Of a DNA stretch of 42,814 nucleotides, positions 1 through 7,278 are shown piece by piece; position 1 is the first letter of the stretch, and each line of letters opens with the position of its first letter. Where the stretch lies: contig NZ_FNEA01000034.1 in NCBI RefSeq assembly GCF_900100045.1, forward strand, positions 1-42,814, in the 5' to 3' direction. The notes under the pieces were generated by a model that was given only the letters and a program-made list of their open reading frames with translations, was not told the DNA's origin and made no database searches. The translations under genes and the position numbers were made by a program. Source of the DNA: Paracoccus denitrificans. GTDB taxonomy: Bacteria; Pseudomonadota; Alphaproteobacteria; Rhodobacterales; Rhodobacteraceae.

Positions 1-240
1 GCGGAACCCCGCCGATCTCGCCCCTTGTCGCGAGATATCCCGCGCTTTTCCAGTATTTTTACGCCACCCTACGTGGATGCCGCCGCGCAGTGCTCCCTGC
101 AGCAGGCGCGGCAGCGCCGGTTTACGCTGTGCTGCGCCGAGGCTTGATGCGATGCGCCCGAACCCGCCTGTGATTTCGCCCTTCCCTGCGCCACGCTCGT
201 GTTGGCGCGGATCCTGCCGCGCGGGAAGCGGAACGGGGCG
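1..240. other. Leader region upstream of the recombinase pair, no gene supported
   Basis: I see no convincing gene here. Several overlapping frames are open on both strands, as is usual in GC-rich DNA, but they are rich in Arg, Ala and Ser, lack recognisable motifs and overlap one another. The region probably carries the promoter of the small ORF and recombinase that follow, and possibly part of the integration site. Confidence 0.4.
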
Positions 241-429
241 ATGGCACGGCGGAGGCAGACAGTTGCGGAACGGCTCCGGGTGGTCGCAGAACCGGCCCGG
301 GATTCTGCCGCGCCCCTGCCCTCCCCGGACCGGCGCCTTGCGGACCTGGTCCGCCTGCTGGCCCGACACGCGGCACGGGAGTTCGTCGAAGCCGAGGAGC
401 GCGAGAATCTCAAACACCGCCCCGACTGA
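241..429 (+). CDS. Small charged protein preceding the serine recombinase
   Basis: This 62-residue, Arg/Glu-rich, helix-forming protein ends 15 nt before the recombinase start, so the two genes are probably co-transcribed. I start it at the ATG at 241 because GGAACGGGG precedes it; an in-frame alternative lies at 199 but adds an unremarkable Arg/Gly stretch. The sequence has a basic N-terminus (MARRRQTVAERL) followed by an amphipathic segment around residues 25-50 (LADLVRLLARHAAREF). There is no signal peptide or membrane span. I do not recognise a characterised family. Position suggests an accessory factor of the recombinase, such as a directionality factor or repressor, but this is inference from context only. 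Confidence 0.55.
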   Translation: MARRRQTVAERLRVVAEPARDSAAPLPSPDRRLADLVRLLARHAAREFVEAEERENLKHRPD

Positions 430-444
430 ACAGGAGGCCTGCAC

Positions 445-2250
445 ATGAGAGTCGCCATCTACGCCCGCTATTCCTCCGATCAGCAGCGCGATGCGTCCAT
501 TGCCGACCAGTTCCGCATGTGCCGGCTGCGGGCGGAGAAGGAAGGCTGGCAGGTGGTCGAGGAATATTCCGACCATGCGATTTCGGGCTCCAGCATGATC
601 CAGCGTCCCGGCCTCCAGGCGCTGATCATGGATTCCGCGCGCGGCCGCTTCGACATGGTGCTGGCCGAAGCACTGGACCGGGTCAGCCGCGACCAGGAGG
701 ACATCGCCGGCATCTACAAGCGCATGCGCTATGCCGATGTGAAGATGTTCACGCTGTCGGAGGGCGAGATCAGCGAGTTGCATGTCGGGCTGAAGGGCAC
801 GATGAACGCGCTGTTCATCAAGGACCTGGCCGACAAGACCCGCCGCGGGTTGCGCGGCCGGGTCGAGGACGGCAAGTCCGGCGGCGGCAATTCCTACGGC
901 TACAACGTGGTCAAGAAGTTCGACGCCAGCGGCGAGCCGATCCGCGGCGACCGGATGATCAACGCGGTGCAGGCCGCCGTCATCCGCCGCATCTTCGCCG
1001 ATTACGACAGCGGGCTCTCGTCGCGCACCATCGCCATGGCGCTGAACCGCGAGGGCGTGCCCGGACCGATGGGCCGGGAATGGGGGCCGTCGACCATCCA
1101 CGGCAACCGCGAGCGCGGCACCGGCATCCTGCACAACGAGCTTTATGTCGGCCGGCTGGTCTGGAACCGGCTGCGCTACGTCAAGGATCCCGACACCGGC
1201 AGGCGGGTGTCGCGGCTGAACCCGGAAAGCGAATGGGTGGTCCAGGACGTGCCAGACCTGCGCATCGTCGACCAGGCGCTCTGGGACGCGGTGAAGGCCC
1301 GGCAGGGCGAACTGGCCTTCTCGACCCGCAGCCGGCTGGAGGGCAATCCGCTGAACGACCGACGGCGCCCGAAGCACCTCTTCGCCGGCCTGGTCAAATG
1401 CGGCTGCTGCGGCGGTGGCTATTCGATGATCTCGAAGGATCTCCTGGGCTGCTCGACGGCGCGCAACAAGGGCACCTGCGACAATCGCGTCAACATCCGC
1501 CGCGACGCGCTCGAGGCCTCGGTCCTCAACGGGCTCAAAAAACACCTGATGGAGCCGGAGCTGTTCCGTGAGTTCTGTGCCGAGTTCACCCGGGAGGTGA
1601 ACCGGCTGCGGATGGAGCGTGGCGCCGATCTGGAGGTCGCACGCCGGGAACTGGACAAGATCGGCAGGCAGATTTCCCAGATCATCGAGGCGATCACCGA
1701 CGGCATGTATCACCCCTCGATGAAGGAGAAGATGACCAAGTTGGAGGCCCGCAAGGCCGAGGCGACGGAGAAGCTGGCCAATGCCGACGAGCCGCCGCCC
1801 CTGCTGCACCCGAACATGGCGGCGCTCTATGCCCAACGCATCACCGAGCTTTCCGAGAACCTGCAGCACGAGGACAGCCGCGCGCAAGCGGCGGAGATCC
1901 TGCGCTCGCTGGTCGATCAGGTGACGCTGTTGCCGGAGGAGGGCGAGTTGGCCATCGTGCTGCGCGGCGACCTCGGCGCCATCCTGCGCTTCGCGGCGGG
2001 AAAGAAGGATCCGGATTTCCTGTCGGAGGCCGAGGCGCTGGACAATCTTCTGGGTCAGATGGCGGTATCGCGGAAGCCGGGGCGTACAAAAGCAAAAACC
2101 TCCGCGCTTAATGCTACGGAGGTTTCGCAATTATCGTTGGTTGCGGGGGCACGCAACCATCTTTACTTGCGACCGCCCCCTGCCCTTAACTCCGTGCTGC
2201 TCCGAGTGGATGAAGCGACCCTTGGCGAAGTGTTTCGTACTGCGGCATAG
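445..2250 (+). CDS. Large serine recombinase (site-specific integrase/resolvase family)
   Basis: A 601-residue large serine recombinase, expected to integrate or excise a mobile element by double-strand cleavage through a serine-DNA linkage. The catalytic resolvase domain is residues 1-150: YARYSSDQQ carries the nucleophile Ser10 or Ser11, and DRVSRDQED and the LADKTRRGLRGR helix follow. A recombinase domain spans about 155-290. A zinc-ribbon (Cys319, Cys321/322, Cys336, Cys345) is followed by a coiled-coil (about 355-450) that normally controls integration direction. The start has a good Shine-Dalgarno (AGGAGGCC). The last 27 or so residues, after LSLVAGARNHLY, do not look like the family. 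They end in DEATLGEVFRTAA, which resembles a sequence at 19.3 kb, so the C-terminus seems to have been replaced at a junction. Activity is plausible because the catalytic and DNA-binding parts are intact. Confidence 0.93.
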   Translation: MRVAIYARYSSDQQRDASIADQFRMCRLRAEKEGWQVVEEYSDHAISGSSMIQRPGLQALIMDSARGRFDMVLAEALDRVSRDQEDIAGIYKRMRYADVKMFTLSEGEISELHVGLKGTMNALFIKDLADKTRRGLRGRVEDGKSGGGNSYGYNVVKKFDASGEPIRGDRMINAVQAAVIRRIFADYDSGLSSRTIAMALNREGVPGPMGREWGPSTIHGNRERGTGILHNELYVGRLVWNRLRYVKDPDTGRRVSRLNPESEWVVQDVPDLRIVDQALWDAVKARQGELAFSTRSRLEGNPLNDRRRPKHLFAGLVKCGCCGGGYSMISKDLLGCSTARNKGTCDNRVNIRRDALEASVLNGLKKHLMEPELFREFCAEFTREVNRLRMERGADLEVARRELDKIGRQISQIIEAITDGMYHPSMKEKMTKLEARKAEATEKLANADEPPPLLHPNMAALYAQRITELSENLQHEDSRAQAAEILRSLVDQVTLLPEEGELAIVLRGDLGAILRFAAGKKDPDFLSEAEALDNLLGQMAVSRKPGRTKAKTSALNATEVSQLSLVAGARNHLYLRPPPALNSVLLRVDEATLGEVFRTAA

Positions 2251-2434
2251 CTACCTGCCGGTTTAGGCATGGCTCGGCGACAAGACCTCTGTCGCCGGTA
2301 TCGGCCCGCTCCTGACTGACCATGAATGGGACATGGCCATGGATTTCGTTTCCGTTCGCCGCCTATTGCTTGTCCCCCACCGAATTGGATGGTGGATGAG
2401 CATCTGCAGCTTGCGGGAATTCGCGCGCAGCAGA

Positions 2435-4735
2435 TCAAGTGCGCTTGGTGAAAGCCAGAGTCCGGCGGGCGAAACTTTCCAGCTCGGTATCGTTGATCTG
2501 TTCAGTCTCGTAGGCCGGATTGGTGTCGTGATGAAACTTGTTCGCGTAGTCCAGTATCGCGCGCAGTTCAACCGTATCGGCCTTTGAGAGAATCTCGTTC
2601 TGTTCACCGATCCGCTGTCGGGACTTATCGACGAACGGGCCAAGCATGGAGCCGGGAGGGAAGTGCTCAGGATAGGCGACCCTGACAAAGGCTTCGAGAA
2701 TATGCCGGAGCGCCACGGCAACGTTCCTCTCCTGCGTGGCTGAGTAGCTGTTCAGGAACTCGGCAACAAGCCTGTGTCGCCGGTCATGCTCGGTGATGCA
2801 GTCGTCATTGACATTCCATTCGGCGAGTGTCGAGCCGTCTCCATTCCGCATGACCATTATAGCCGCGCGATTAATGCGGCTTGCCGCTTCCCACAGCCCA
2901 CACAGAAACGGCTTTTCATGGGACATGACGATCACCTGAGTAACCCGGCCTGTCAGCGCGATGATTTCCTGCCGCGTAGTCAGTGAACGGTGCTCATCAA
3001 GGCTCGTCATCGGATCGTCGATCACAACGATCTTCGACGCCAGATCGGAATCCTGTTCCAACGATGCGAAGAAGAATGCGAGCGCCAGTGTATTCCTGTC
3101 TCCGGCGCTCAATGTGTTCCTGAATGAGGGGCCTGCATTGGCTGATAAGGAAACGGGAACATTGTTGATCAGAACCTTGTAATCACATGTCGCACCGGAT
3201 CGGGTGTTTCGGGAGGAAACGCTGCCTAGCCGGTATCCCGCATGAAATTTGCCGAGATAAGTGTTGATCGCCGCTTCGTATCGGGGGAACACCTGCTGCT
3301 GATACTGGTTAAGGGCCTCGCGCGCAGCATCCCGTGCCCGTTCGGTTTTCTGTTTTTTCGCCGCTGCTTCGAGGTATTTGCGACAGATCTCATCGTAGGG
3401 ATCGCTGTGGCGCACCTTGATGCGCTTTAGATTATCCAGATCGGTTTGCAGGGCCGAAAGATTTGAAGAAGCTGCCTGCTCCTTTATCAGCGCGATTTTG
3501 GCGTTCGCCTCCTCATACACGCGCATCGCCTCGATATGTTGCTGGCGAAGCGCATCATAAGCCCCGATCGCATTCAGGGTTTCCTCGCTGAGGGGCGCGA
3601 TTTCAAACGGCGCCGCATGCTTTGCCAAAAGCTGTTGGCGCACGGCTTCGCGCGCCGCGTTTAAGGCGCGGACGGTGGCCGCCGTGTCGAATTCTTGCTC
3701 AGGGATATCGGCGAACCGGCCCCAGAAGTTACGGGATTCAGAGATAGCCGCAATGGCTCGTTCGTAGGCAGCGGCGATATCACCGCCAAAATCACGGGTG
3801 AGTGCTTTACCCGCCTCGGTCACGTCCTCGCGGAGCTTGGCATAAGCGTCGCTGAAATACGCCTGATAGTGGCGGATGACAGGGGACGCGTCCAGGCTCT
3901 GGGCGCAAAACGGGCAATCGTTCCGGTCTGTTGCCTCGGCCATCGCGGCGACACGCGGCAGCCCTTCGGCTACCCAGGTTTCTGCGTTGCGACCGGCATG
4001 GGACAGATGATCACGGACTCTTTGAGCGGCTTCCGCTTCCAGCTCCGGCAAGCCGCGGGACAAAAGCCCGTTGAGTCCGTCGATATCGAACTCGGGCAGC
4101 GCAAAGTTCTTGAACGACTCACGCTTCTGAACCTCGTCAGAAGCCTTGGCAGCATTGATCTTGCGTTCCGTTTCGGCGATCGCGGCATCAATGTCGTCGC
4201 GCTTTTCGAGCGCGCAGAATTGATCGACATTCATCGCGCCGCGCACGCTGGCCGGAATGTTACCGCCGAGCTTGCGTATCTCGGCATTGTGCTCTTCGAT
4301 TTCCCTGATGTGCTGCTGGAGCGTTTCATTCAGGGCGACTCCCCGCGCACCGATAATCAGTTCGTGAAGATTCTTGCAGTGTTCGCTGGCAATCTCGATC
4401 CCGGAGCAAACATTCTGGGCAACGAAGTCATCGTCGAAAACAACGATCCGGTCATCTGATGCCGACCAGCCACCGTTCTGAAAGACATGCTGGTTGGCAG
4501 ATCTCGCCACAACGACGTGAGGCGGGTGCTGCGCGCCCAGCCTGTGCCGCTGTTCGATAAGAAGCGGGTCATTCGTTGCCAGGGATTTGAGAATGGCGGA
4601 AAGGGTTGTCTTGCCACGCCCGTTCTCGCCGTAAAGCACGGTAAATTTCTGAAACGGAAGGTTGGCGCCTGCAGATACGGAGTCAAATCGGCCCACATTT
4701 CTGACGAGATTGATATGAGTCAGCATGTGGATCAC
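2435..4735 (-). CDS. RloC/PrrC-like AAA_13 ATPase, candidate anticodon nuclease
   Basis: A 766-residue ABC-type ATPase of the AAA_13 group. Walker A is GENGRGKTT (36-44), the ABC signature is LSAGDRNT (542-549), Walker B/D-loop is VVIDDPMTSLD (570-580), and the H-loop His is in VIVMSHEKP (601-609). Two long coiled-coil arms flank DCPFC (Cys274/277), a zinc-hook-like CxxC as found in RloC. The C-terminal part after the ATPase (about 640-766) has R677-x3-E681 and a later His pair (735-736). This order recalls the Arg/Glu/His triad of PrrC/RloC anticodon nucleases, which cut tRNA when a phage disarms restriction. That activity is inference. The GTG start overlaps the stop of a 25-codon ORF by GTGA; an ATG three codons in is the alternative. 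GC content is visibly lower than in the flanks, a sign of transfer. A non-nuclease AAA_13 ATPase remains possible. Confidence 0.8.
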   Translation of the reverse strand: MIHMLTHINLVRNVGRFDSVSAGANLPFQKFTVLYGENGRGKTTLSAILKSLATNDPLLIEQRHRLGAQHPPHVVVARSANQHVFQNGGWSASDDRIVVFDDDFVAQNVCSGIEIASEHCKNLHELIIGARGVALNETLQQHIREIEEHNAEIRKLGGNIPASVRGAMNVDQFCALEKRDDIDAAIAETERKINAAKASDEVQKRESFKNFALPEFDIDGLNGLLSRGLPELEAEAAQRVRDHLSHAGRNAETWVAEGLPRVAAMAEATDRNDCPFCAQSLDASPVIRHYQAYFSDAYAKLREDVTEAGKALTRDFGGDIAAAYERAIAAISESRNFWGRFADIPEQEFDTAATVRALNAAREAVRQQLLAKHAAPFEIAPLSEETLNAIGAYDALRQQHIEAMRVYEEANAKIALIKEQAASSNLSALQTDLDNLKRIKVRHSDPYDEICRKYLEAAAKKQKTERARDAAREALNQYQQQVFPRYEAAINTYLGKFHAGYRLGSVSSRNTRSGATCDYKVLINNVPVSLSANAGPSFRNTLSAGDRNTLALAFFFASLEQDSDLASKIVVIDDPMTSLDEHRSLTTRQEIIALTGRVTQVIVMSHEKPFLCGLWEAASRINRAAIMVMRNGDGSTLAEWNVNDDCITEHDRRHRLVAEFLNSYSATQERNVAVALRHILEAFVRVAYPEHFPPGSMLGPFVDKSRQRIGEQNEILSKADTVELRAILDYANKFHHDTNPAYETEQINDTELESFARRTLAFTKRT

Positions 4736-4809
4736 TTGACCTCTTTCAGCGCGGCCTTGTTGGGGCTATCAATAAAGTCGCCGGTTGTTCCGTTCTCGAT
4801 CTTCTTCAC
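4732..4809 (-). CDS. 25-residue ORF translationally coupled to the RloC-like gene
   Basis: A short GTG-initiated frame (KKIENGTTGDFIDSP near its start, ending KEVK) preceded by a strong AGGAGG. Its TGA overlaps the GTG of the ATPase gene in GTGA, the classic arrangement for coupled translation. It lies between the restriction-nuclease chimera and the ATPase and is too short for a domain call. It may be a leader peptide that feeds ribosomes to the ATPase, a very small protein, or the remnant of a longer gene lost when the island was rearranged. The ribosome-binding site and the overlap are seen directly; any function is unknown. Confidence 0.5.
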   Translation of the reverse strand: MKKIENGTTGDFIDSPNKAALKEVK

Positions 4810-4818
4810 AGCCGCCTC

Positions 4819-5637
4819 CTATTCCCGCCGGTGTGACGCGACCAGGCCCGCCAACGTGGCGCTTTCGGTGATCGAGTCACCGGGAACCAGAAGATAACCC
4901 CACGACTTTCCACCGTTGGCCTCGGCATGTTCATTGGCGTATTTCACCCATTCGGCAGCGGCGCGGGCCTTTGCCAGGACAATCTCGTCGGTCATTTCGT
5001 TCCGCGCCTTGATCTCGACGATCAGCTTTTCCGTATCCGTCTCAACCACGAAATCCGGCTCGTAGGCTTGACCGGACGCATACTCGATCTGGAACTGCCG
5101 GGCGCCCGGCTTGATCCAACGGCGGACAGACTTCTCAAAGTCTCCGTCGATCAGAACGGCGAACCGGCGTTCGTCATCGGAATCGAATTTCTGGTATGGG
5201 TATCCGCATTTCTGCAAACCGTTGAATACATATTTCCTTGTGTCGGACCGGGGCGTCACACCGTTTTTCAGGTCGCGAATTCGGTCCACCCCCGAAACAT
5301 TGAAGTTCTGCGCATTGAGGACGCGGAAGCCTCTGGTCACCTTCGCCCGATAGTCCGTAGGCATCTCCCAGTAGTGGTCCTTCATCTGCTGGAAGATGAA
5401 ATCAGCCCATTCCTTGCCGTGATTCAACGCCACGTTCTCAACGTCATCTTCCGTACTCAGGTAGCTGCGCAGATGCCCAACCACCTGACCGGCGAGCTTG
5501 TACAGCAGGTCCGCATGACTATCGTAGTCGATAGTGTCGAACGCGATCAGGTGGCCCGCCAATGCGATCTCAGATTGGGCCGCCGCTGCCGCGGGGAAAA
5601 TCAACGCAGCCAACAGAGTGGCGAGATATCGTTTCAC
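4819..5637 (-). CDS. Chimera: host signal peptide fused to type III restriction (Res) nuclease tail
   Basis: A 272-residue protein of two unrelated parts. Residues 1-21 form a Sec signal peptide ending AAAAAQ, like those of the next upstream genes. From about residue 32 (IAFDTIDYDSHADLLYKLAG) to the end it matches what I know of the C-terminal third of type III/DEAD-box restriction subunits. The PD-(D/E)XK nuclease core is present: Glu157 in DERRFA, Asp195 in EPDF, and Glu208/Lys210 in VEIK, followed by the helix rich in Ala and Lys and the typical ending TLAGLVA. The helicase part is missing. The gene keeps a GTG start with AGGAGG 9 nt after the upstream stop, so it could still be expressed as part of the secreted-protein operon. 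The likeliest origin is a deletion or insertion that joined island and operon. Whether an exported nuclease is made is unknown. Confidence 0.75.
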   Translation of the reverse strand: MKRYLATLLAALIFPAAAAAQSEIALAGHLIAFDTIDYDSHADLLYKLAGQVVGHLRSYLSTEDDVENVALNHGKEWADFIFQQMKDHYWEMPTDYRAKVTRGFRVLNAQNFNVSGVDRIRDLKNGVTPRSDTRKYVFNGLQKCGYPYQKFDSDDERRFAVLIDGDFEKSVRRWIKPGARQFQIEYASGQAYEPDFVVETDTEKLIVEIKARNEMTDEIVLAKARAAAEWVKYANEHAEANGGKSWGYLLVPGDSITESATLAGLVASHRRE

Positions 5638-5645
5638 AATGCCTC

Positions 5646-6236
5646 CTATTCGCCGGCCCGGTTCAGCCAGACCACACGCCGCGCGACGACATACTGGCCC
5701 TGGGCGGCACCCTCGATCTCAAGGATGGCGTAGATCGTGTCCATATCGACGGGCAGCATGCGCAGCGTCATGTCCATGACCGCCCCCGCCATGGCCACAT
5801 GGCTCTGACCGATGAGACGGGGCAGATCCTCCTGATCGCAGTCTCCGGCCCACGCCAGCACGGCTTCGTCCGGCGTCAGTGCCGGCTCGGGGATCTCGGG
5901 ATGGTTGGCCTCGATCACCCAACGGCCTTCGTCGGCAAGGGTGATAGCCATCGGCTCGGTCATCTCCGCATGGTCGAGCAGCAGATCCTCGCCCAATACC
6001 CAGATCGACATGGTCTCTGTTTCGGGGGAAGGCTCCATAGGGATGACCATCCTGCCGGCATGGACGTAGCCGGACAGGTGGTCAACGCGCCAGTCACCCA
6101 CGAAGTGTTCCCGCAGCCCCTGCCACGTTGCCGGCGAGGACGTTCCGCAAAGGCCCGAAATGTCGCTCGCGCGCTGCGCCAGCGCGGGAACGGCGGCGCA
6201 GGACAAAATGGCTGTCAAAACGATGACCGGTCTCAT
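5646..6236 (-). CDS. Secreted protein of the vWA operon, unknown function (196 aa)
   Basis: The first 20 residues (MRPVIVLTAILSCAAVPALA) are a clear Sec signal peptide with an A-L-A cleavage site. The mature part is acidic, about 175 residues, with one early Cys (GLCGTSS) and one later Cys (AGDCDQED) that could pair in a periplasmic disulfide. Tryptophans are spaced through a predominantly beta-like sequence (GDWRVDHLSGYVHAGRMVI). I do not recognise a family. It sits 27 nt downstream of the next gene in a tightly packed minus-strand operon led from 13.4 kb, so it should be co-expressed with the vWA protein. It is the last operon member that appears undamaged; the following frame is chimeric. 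Confidence 0.75.
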   Translation of the reverse strand: MRPVIVLTAILSCAAVPALAQRASDISGLCGTSSPATWQGLREHFVGDWRVDHLSGYVHAGRMVIPMEPSPETETMSIWVLGEDLLLDHAEMTEPMAITLADEGRWVIEANHPEIPEPALTPDEAVLAWAGDCDQEDLPRLIGQSHVAMAGAVMDMTLRMLPVDMDTIYAILEIEGAAQGQYVVARRVVWLNRAGE

Positions 6237-6263
6237 TGGATTTGTCCTCCCTGCCGCAGAACG

Positions 6264-6749
6264 CTAGTGCCCGGTAGCAGTGATCCGGCCTCCATCCACA
6301 TCCAGAACCAGCATTTGTCGTTCGCCGGCAGTTCGGCCTGACATCGGGTAGGCCATCAGACCTGCCTCGATCACGCCGGTGAAGTGAAGTGAACCGTCAT
6401 TGTCGTGGTCGATGTCGAGCATTGCCTGGCCCCCGGCCTCGCTTGACAGTCCAAGAGCGGGATTTCCGTCTTCGTCCTCGAGCCGCAGTTCGAGAAGACT
6501 TGTGGTCCCATCGGCCACCATCACCATCAACCGAACGGAACCGATGCCCGATGGCACCTCCTGCGGTTCGGCAAGAATCCGCAGAGAGCCAATGCCTTCG
6601 CTCTCGAAATGGTATTCTGACCGCTCGGCGTCGATCCGCCATGAAACAGGCGTCTCTTCCAGAAACCCAGTCATATCCCCACCCGGCTGATCGGCCAACA
6701 CAGGCGCGGACAGGCAGATCGCAATTAGGGAAAGCGCCGCGGTCCTCAC
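6264..6749 (-). CDS. Secreted 'PGG' family protein of the vWA operon (161 aa)
   Basis: A GTG-initiated 161-residue protein with an N-terminal signal peptide (cleavage after SAPVLA). The mature protein begins DQPGGDMTGF, a start it shares with two paralogues in the same operon (AEPGGAASG and DEPGGLVTG). The body looks like a small beta-sandwich: alternating hydrophobic strands, several Gly turns and an acidic stretch DIDHDNDGSLHF that could bind calcium, although this is only a resemblance. No Cys is present in the mature chain. The GTG overlaps the stop of the upstream gene (GTGA), indicating coupled translation. Function is unknown; location suggests it works outside the cytoplasm with the vWA protein. 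Confidence 0.72.
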   Translation of the reverse strand: MRTAALSLIAICLSAPVLADQPGGDMTGFLEETPVSWRIDAERSEYHFESEGIGSLRILAEPQEVPSGIGSVRLMVMVADGTTSLLELRLEDEDGNPALGLSSEAGGQAMLDIDHDNDGSLHFTGVIEAGLMAYPMSGRTAGERQMLVLDVDGGRITATGH

Positions 6750-7240
6750 TGCAACTCACCCAATACGGCTTCAAACGTCAGGCTAACGCTGAGAGTATCG
6801 TCGGGATCAGGATTTCGAAGGGCAATCCGGTCCACACTGGTTAGAACACCTTCCACCTGGCCCGCGATAGCCAGCACACCGCCTTGGTGCGAGGCGCTCG
6901 TAATTGTCAGGGAGAGTTCATCGTCCAGGTCCGCACGGTAAATGCGATACGGATCGGTATCGAGAATTGGGATATCGATTTCTGCGGAAAAGAAGTCACC
7001 ATCGAGATCGCCAATCCACTCTGCGCCGAGGGACAAGCTGCCCAGGCCGCGCTCTCTCAGTGCCGGTGCTTGAAAATAGATCGAAAAACTTGAAGACGTG
7101 AAGTCGGACTGCTCTGTCCAGACCGACAGTTCTATCTCTTCGCCTGCGATCGTCCCTGACGCCGCTCCCCCCGGTTCTGCAGCGATGACGGGTACGACAA
7201 GGGCGAGAAAGCCAAATGCAGCGATGGCTGATCTGAGCAT
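6746..7240 (-). CDS. Secreted 'PGG' family protein of the vWA operon (164 aa)
   Basis: I place the start at the ATG at 7240 (MLRSAIAAFGFLAL) because it gives a normal signal peptide; a longer in-frame start at 7282 would put 14 polar residues ahead of it and overlap the vWA gene. Cleavage is expected after PVIAA, leaving EPGGAASGTIAGEE. This matches the mature start of two other proteins in the operon. The remainder is acidic, beta-rich and without Cys, with an aromatic patch (SSSFSIYFQAP) and a DLDGDFFSAEIDI stretch. It ends in GTGA overlap with the next gene. The family is not one I recognise; the repetition of the same N-terminal motif suggests gene duplication inside this operon. Confidence 0.7.
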   Translation of the reverse strand: MLRSAIAAFGFLALVVPVIAAEPGGAASGTIAGEEIELSVWTEQSDFTSSSFSIYFQAPALRERGLGSLSLGAEWIGDLDGDFFSAEIDIPILDTDPYRIYRADLDDELSLTITSASHQGGVLAIAGQVEGVLTSVDRIALRNPDPDDTLSVSLTFEAVLGELQ

Positions 7241-7278
7241 GGTCGTGAGTGCTCCCGATTCTTTGAAATTGTCGTAGT

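Noticed and set aside
519..1571. A 350-codon frame inside the recombinase gene
   Set aside because: It is a +1 shadow with Arg/Pro/Gly-rich sequence; the recombinase frame carries the family motifs.
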